NCBI GenBank assembly: GCA_017413675.1
Contig: JAFPSR010000012.1
Span: 1 to 9,413, forward strand
Direction: 5' to 3'
From: Clostridia bacterium
GTDB taxonomy: Bacteria > Bacillota_A > Clostridia > Christensenellales > UBA1750
DNA length: 9,413 nucleotides
The stretch's first letter is position 1. Each line of letters starts with the position of its first letter. Both the position numbers and the translations under genes were made by a program. This document shows positions 6,637 through 9,413 of the stretch, one piece after another. The notes under the pieces are model-generated. The model was not told the origin of the DNA. It made no database searches and worked only from the letters and a program-made list of their open reading frames with translations.

Positions 6637-7548
6637 ATGGATCTTCTGACACTGCGGTATTTCAAACAGATTGCAAACGGCAAGACATATTTTGATGTAG
6701 CGGAAGAATTCCATATCTCCCAGTCTTCTGTTTCGAAGAAGATCATGCATCTGGAGGAGGAGCTGCACACCAGCCTGTTTGACCGGAGCGGGAGAAACGT
6801 GGTACTGACCAGGGCTGGTTCGTACCTGCTGTCCATGATTGACGAGATCGATCCAATCATTACGGATACGGTTCGGAAAATTGAGGGGCTTACGAAACCG
6901 AAGGAGATCAGCGTCGGAATTATTCCGCATACCGATTATATGAATCTGGAGATGCGGATCCCGGCCAGTTCTTTCCTGCGGGAAAACCCGGATATACATT
7001 TGAATCTTGTTGGGGAAAATTACCAGGATGAAAGTTTTGAATATCTCCGGCGGGACGAAATCGATTTCCTGGTTACGAAACTGTTCCAGATCACAAGGGA
7101 TTACTGTGAGTATGAAGTTGCGGAAGAGGATCCCATGTACGTTATCCTCCGTCAGGATCACCGGCTGGCAGGGGAAAAAGAGATTGACTTTGCCTCCCTG
7201 TATCATGAACATATCATTACTCGGTCCTTTGTGGTCCGCAGGGCCCTGCAGGAAAGCTGCAATGCATTGGGAATGGATATGCTGCCGAATCTGGAATTTG
7301 TCCGCAGCCGGACATCGTCCATCAACCGGCTGATGATCCTGAACATGGTCAGTGTGGGACAGGGGATTACCTTCTATTTCCGGAATGACCTGCATCCGCT
7401 CAACATGCGAAACCTGGCTATGGTCCCCGTGGTCAATGTCCCCGAGTTTCCGGTGGTTCTGGCCCGGAAAAAAGGAAGGAAACTGGATGACACAGAGCAG
7501 AAGTGCTGGGACTATCTGAAACAGGAACTGTCTGTTGCCAATTGGTAG
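6637..7548 (+). CDS. LysR-type transcriptional regulator
   Basis: A DNA-binding regulator that senses a small molecule. The 303 residues have the usual LysR length. The N-terminal winged helix-turn-helix starts MDLLTLRYFKQIANGKTYF; the recognition region is about residues 18-37 (VAEEFHISQSSVSKKI), followed by the wing (LFDRSGRNVVLTRAG). A linker helix (about 62-87) leads to the periplasmic-binding-protein-like effector domain (about 91-295). The start at 6637 fits the family N-terminus and has AAAGGAG about 10 nt upstream; an in-frame ATG at 6544 would add 31 unrelated residues and is rejected. The gene lies divergent from tcdA and directly upstream of the two hydrolase genes, separated from them by a terminator and a fresh promoter with LysR-box-like repeats. 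It is therefore the likely regulator of the hydrolases. The inducer is unknown. Confidence 0.93.
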   Translation: MDLLTLRYFKQIANGKTYFDVAEEFHISQSSVSKKIMHLEEELHTSLFDRSGRNVVLTRAGSYLLSMIDEIDPIITDTVRKIEGLTKPKEISVGIIPHTDYMNLEMRIPASSFLRENPDIHLNLVGENYQDESFEYLRRDEIDFLVTKLFQITRDYCEYEVAEEDPMYVILRQDHRLAGEKEIDFASLYHEHIITRSFVVRRALQESCNALGMDMLPNLEFVRSRTSSINRLMILNMVSVGQGITFYFRNDLHPLNMRNLAMVPVVNVPEFPVVLARKKGRKLDDTEQKCWDYLKQELSVANW

Positions 7549-7580
7549 GGAACAGATATACCGGGTTGGGGTTTCTTCGC

Positions 7581-7620
7581 ATCCGGGTCGGCAAGCTTAA
7601 GCCGGCCCGGATATTTTCAT
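7581..7620 (+). terminator. Intrinsic terminator after the LysR-type gene
   Basis: A 12-bp stem with one G-U pair joins 7581-7592 (ATCCGGGTCGGC) and 7601-7612 (GCCGGCCCGGAT) around an 8-nt loop, followed by ATTTTCAT. The T-tract is short, so termination may be partial. It begins 32 nt after the stop codon and ends just before the next promoter region. Confidence 0.75.
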
Positions 7621-7625
7621 ACTGT

Positions 7626-7657
7626 TTCCGAAATGGAATTAAGGTTGTTTCCAACAA
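7626..7657 (+). promoter_or_regulatory. Two T-N11-A palindromes, candidate LysR-regulator binding sites
   Basis: TTCC-GAAAT-GGAA at 7626-7638 and TTGTT-TCC-AACAA at 7645-7657 are both 13-bp dyads of T-N11-A form, the general LysR-family box. Their centres (7632 and 7651) are 19 bp apart. With a start near 7698 they fall at about -66 and -47, close to the recognition and activation positions usual for this family. The motif is short and degenerate, so position carries most of the weight. Confidence 0.5.
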
Positions 7658-7661
7658 TGAA

Positions 7662-7691
7662 TTGGATCCGGGAATCCGAGGTATCTATAAT
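7662..7691 (+). promoter_or_regulatory. Promoter of the metallo-hydrolase / alpha-beta hydrolase unit
   Basis: TTGGAT (7662-7667), an 18-nt spacer and a perfect TATAAT (7686-7691) lie 39 nt before the metallo-hydrolase start. The weaker -35 and long spacer suit an activator-dependent promoter, in agreement with the two LysR-type boxes directly upstream. Confidence 0.65.
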
Positions 7692-7730
7692 AGAAGCAAA
7701 GAAAGAAACCAAAGAAAGACAGGTGATATT

Positions 7731-8669
7731 ATGTTGACAAAGCTGTATCCGATGGTCCAGTTCAAAAAGGACACATGGGAAATTGACGAATTTGACTGTG
7801 CGAGCATTTTCCTGCTGATCGGATCCGAAAGGGCTATGCTGATCGATACCGGCATGGGAATCGGTGACTTGCGCGGAGCCGTAGAGATGATTACGGATAA
7901 GCCCCTGACGGTCGTGATCTCCCACGGACATGTGGACCATACCGCAAACGCCAGACAGTTTGACGAAATCTGGATCAACCCCAAGGATGCGGATGCCCCC
8001 ATCCCGCAGAGCCTGGAACGCCGCCGTTATGATACCGAGCGGATTGCCAGAAGACAGAAGAGCTGCATCGGTGCCCCTTTCACCATGTTCAACCTGTATC
8101 CGTACGACATCAATGTCGACCTGCGGGATCCGGCCCCAGATGAGAAAATGCCTGTGATCCATGACCTGTATGACGGTCAGCAGTTTGACCTGGGCGGCGG
8201 GCGGATTATTACGGCCTATGAAGTCCCCGGTCATTCCGCCGGTGAAATGGTATTCCTGGACGAGCAGAACCGGATCCTGATTGCCGGGGATGCTGTCAAC
8301 TTTAACCTCGGTGTCGGGGCTGTACCCCTGGAAACCACCCTGCGTGCCCTGAAACGGATCCGCGACATGGGAGACAAGTACGACGGGATTTATAACGGGC
8401 ACCATGATTACCGCCCCTTGGGAATGCCGCTGGACGATGACTGCCTGCCCACCATTATTGCCATGATGGAAGATGTCATTGCCGGGCATCTTGTGACCTG
8501 TGAGGTTCCCAGTCCCTGGGGACAGGACATGCCGCTGACGTTGCGCGGAAACAAGACGGAAAAAACGGAACCCCTGTTCCCCGGCCAGGTCCGCAGGAAG
8601 AGGGTTACAATCCGCCGCGGCCGTAATTTCCTGGGGATTAACCCGGACAATATTTATGAAGAGAAATAA
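7731..8669 (+). CDS. Metallo-beta-lactamase-fold metallo-hydrolase
   Basis: A cytosolic (no signal peptide seen) hydrolase of the metallo-beta-lactamase superfamily, glyoxalase II/lactonase-like in motif layout. The 312 residues carry the binuclear metal site: HGHVDH at 65-70 (His65, His67, Asp69, His70), His168 in VPGHSAGEM, bridging Asp187 in IAGDAVN, and His224 in NGHHDY. Asp39 in LIDTGMG is the usual strand-end residue. An insertion between motifs 2 and 3 (about 90-140), rich in Arg, Tyr and Pro, probably shapes the substrate pocket, and a basic C-terminal tail (about 280-305) is unusual. The start is set by AGGTG 6 nt upstream; a longer reading to 7503 would run through the terminator and promoter and is rejected. 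The gene is followed after 94 nt by an alpha/beta hydrolase and is probably controlled by the upstream LysR-type protein. The substrate cannot be told from sequence; esters, lactones or thioesters are possible. Confidence 0.9.
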   Translation: MLTKLYPMVQFKKDTWEIDEFDCASIFLLIGSERAMLIDTGMGIGDLRGAVEMITDKPLTVVISHGHVDHTANARQFDEIWINPKDADAPIPQSLERRRYDTERIARRQKSCIGAPFTMFNLYPYDINVDLRDPAPDEKMPVIHDLYDGQQFDLGGGRIITAYEVPGHSAGEMVFLDEQNRILIAGDAVNFNLGVGAVPLETTLRALKRIRDMGDKYDGIYNGHHDYRPLGMPLDDDCLPTIIAMMEDVIAGHLVTCEVPSPWGQDMPLTLRGNKTEKTEPLFPGQVRRKRVTIRRGRNFLGINPDNIYEEK

Positions 8670-8715
8670 GTCATATCAATCGGGAAAAAACAGAAATTGC
8701 GAATGATTTAGAAGA

Positions 8716-8738
8716 ATAGGACCGTTTTACGGCCCTAT
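8716..8738 (+). other. Short hairpin between the two hydrolase genes
   Basis: ATAGGACCG (8716-8724) and CGGCCCTAT (8730-8738) form a 9-bp stem with one mismatch around TTTTA. No U-tract follows, so it is a weak terminator at best; it could instead affect mRNA stability between the two genes. Low weight. Confidence 0.3.
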
Positions 8739-8763
8739 CCTACTGGAGTTTATGGAGGTATTT

Positions 8764-9413
8764 ATGGAAAAACAGCGTATTACAGGTGAATTTTTTTCGT
8801 ATGAAACGGATCGCTGCGGAAACGGCGGATTGGAATTGGTAATCTGGAGACCGGAAAAGGAAACCAAATACAGTAAAGTTGCCGTGATTGCCATGCATGC
8901 CGGAAGGTATACAAACTTTACCCCGATGAAGGCAATGGCGGAACGCGGATTCATTGCTGCCGGCGTTGCCGCGAAAGGAAGAGGAGTGGCCAGCCTGATG
9001 CATGCCATGAACCTGGCAATCCAGGAAGTCAAGAAGCATACCAAGGCCGAAAAGGTTGTCCTAATGGCACACAGCCAGGGCGGATGCGTACTGAGCCTGT
9101 ATCAGTATATTGCGGAAAACGGGACAAAGAGATTTACCAAGTTTACGGACCGCCTGGTACCGTTCCCTGAAATTGAGCCGTTGGTTCCAGCGGACGGATT
9201 GATGATGCTGGACGGAAACTACGGCATCATGTCCATGATGGCCCTGGATCCCGGAGTCCGGGTGATGGACGGAAGCTATGAGAGGATCCCGGAACTGGAT
9301 CTTTTCAACCCGGATAACGGATATAAACCGGGAGAATCCTGCTACTCCGATGATTTCATCCGCGCTTATCAGAAAGCACAGCTGAAACTGTACCGGGACC
9401 TGCTGGCCTATGC
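8764..9413 (+). CDS. Alpha/beta hydrolase, 3' end beyond the window
   Basis: A serine hydrolase, open to the window edge with 216 residues seen and no in-frame stop. The nucleophile elbow is AHSQGG (102-107, Ser104) after the strand KVVLMAH. An HAG turn (45-47, in VIAMHAGRYTNF) lies where the oxyanion hole usually is. The stretch KGRGVASLMHAMNLAIQEVK (71-90) fits the helix before the nucleophile strand. The Asp and His of the triad are expected later; the His is probably beyond the edge. A region containing LMMLDGNYGIMSMMALDPG (about 150-168) looks like part of the lid or core, and I do not recognise its subfamily. No signal peptide is seen. The start at 8764 has GGAGG 5 nt upstream; an in-frame ATG at 8752 overlaps that site and is less likely. 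It follows the metallo-hydrolase after 94 nt and probably shares its promoter. Substrate unknown. Confidence 0.85.
   Translation, partial: MEKQRITGEFFSYETDRCGNGGLELVIWRPEKETKYSKVAVIAMHAGRYTNFTPMKAMAERGFIAAGVAAKGRGVASLMHAMNLAIQEVKKHTKAEKVVLMAHSQGGCVLSLYQYIAENGTKRFTKFTDRLVPFPEIEPLVPADGLMMLDGNYGIMSMMALDPGVRVMDGSYERIPELDLFNPDNGYKPGESCYSDDFIRAYQKAQLKLYRDLLAY

Noticed and set aside
6391..7395. Long minus-strand ORF (334 codons) opposite the LysR-type gene
   Set aside because: It is antisense to a clear LysR-type regulator and lacks recognisable motifs. It also overlaps the tcdA promoter and leader.
7617..8489. Minus-strand ORF (290 codons) opposite the metallo-hydrolase gene
   Set aside because: It mirrors the metal-site codons of the real gene and has no domain or start context of its own.
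1..9413. CRISPR array, tRNA or rRNA genes, complete insertion sequence
   Set aside because: No regularly spaced direct repeats, tRNA-like CCA arms with T-loop motifs, rRNA segments or transposase coding sequence could be seen on either strand.

Overview
The window looks like a chromosomal segment of a low-to-mid GC Gram-positive bacterium, most probably a member of the Clostridia. The evidence is a stand-alone nifS-nifU pair, an RseC protein with a CxxCxxC cluster, a TcdA-RseC-THUMP methyltransferase-GlyA gene string, strong GGAGG-type ribosome binding sites and consensus sigma-A promoters. I cannot place it to genus. Eight protein genes are supported (seven complete, one cut by the right edge), plus the 3' end of a group II intron at the left edge.

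Left part (1-1980). Positions 1-140 are the last part of a group II intron on the + strand: domain V, domain VI with a bulged branch-point A, and the 3' splice end. It stops 11 nt beyond the stop codon of nifU, which is read on the other strand. The nifS-nifU operon (minus strand) encodes a cysteine desulfurase and its Fe-S scaffold. It starts from a good promoter (1924-1952), with a perfect 23-bp dyad (1892-1914) at the expected transcription start. A + strand promoter candidate shares that dyad and points to a small secreted protein of unknown function (2045-2617).

Middle (2618-6540). A strong bidirectional terminator separates the secreted protein from a minus-strand gene string. In transcription order this is tcdA (tRNA ct6A dehydratase), rseC (membrane redox-related protein, overlapping tcdA by 8 bp), a THUMP-domain RNA guanine-N2 methyltransferase 4 nt further on, and after 113 nt glyA (serine hydroxymethyltransferase). 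A near-consensus promoter (TTGACT-N17-TATACT) lies upstream of tcdA. The leader between them carries a long-range inverted repeat and a possible 8-codon upstream ORF.

Right part (6551-9413). On the + strand are a LysR-type regulator, an intrinsic terminator, then a new promoter with a perfect TATAAT preceded by two T-N11-A palindromes at positions typical for LysR regulators. These are followed by a metallo-beta-lactamase-fold hydrolase and an alpha/beta hydrolase that runs off the window. The layout suggests a small hydrolytic operon controlled by the neighbouring regulator; its substrate is unknown. Apart from this and the shared-operator arrangement at nifS, the window is mostly housekeeping; I see no CRISPR array, tRNA, rRNA or complete mobile element.
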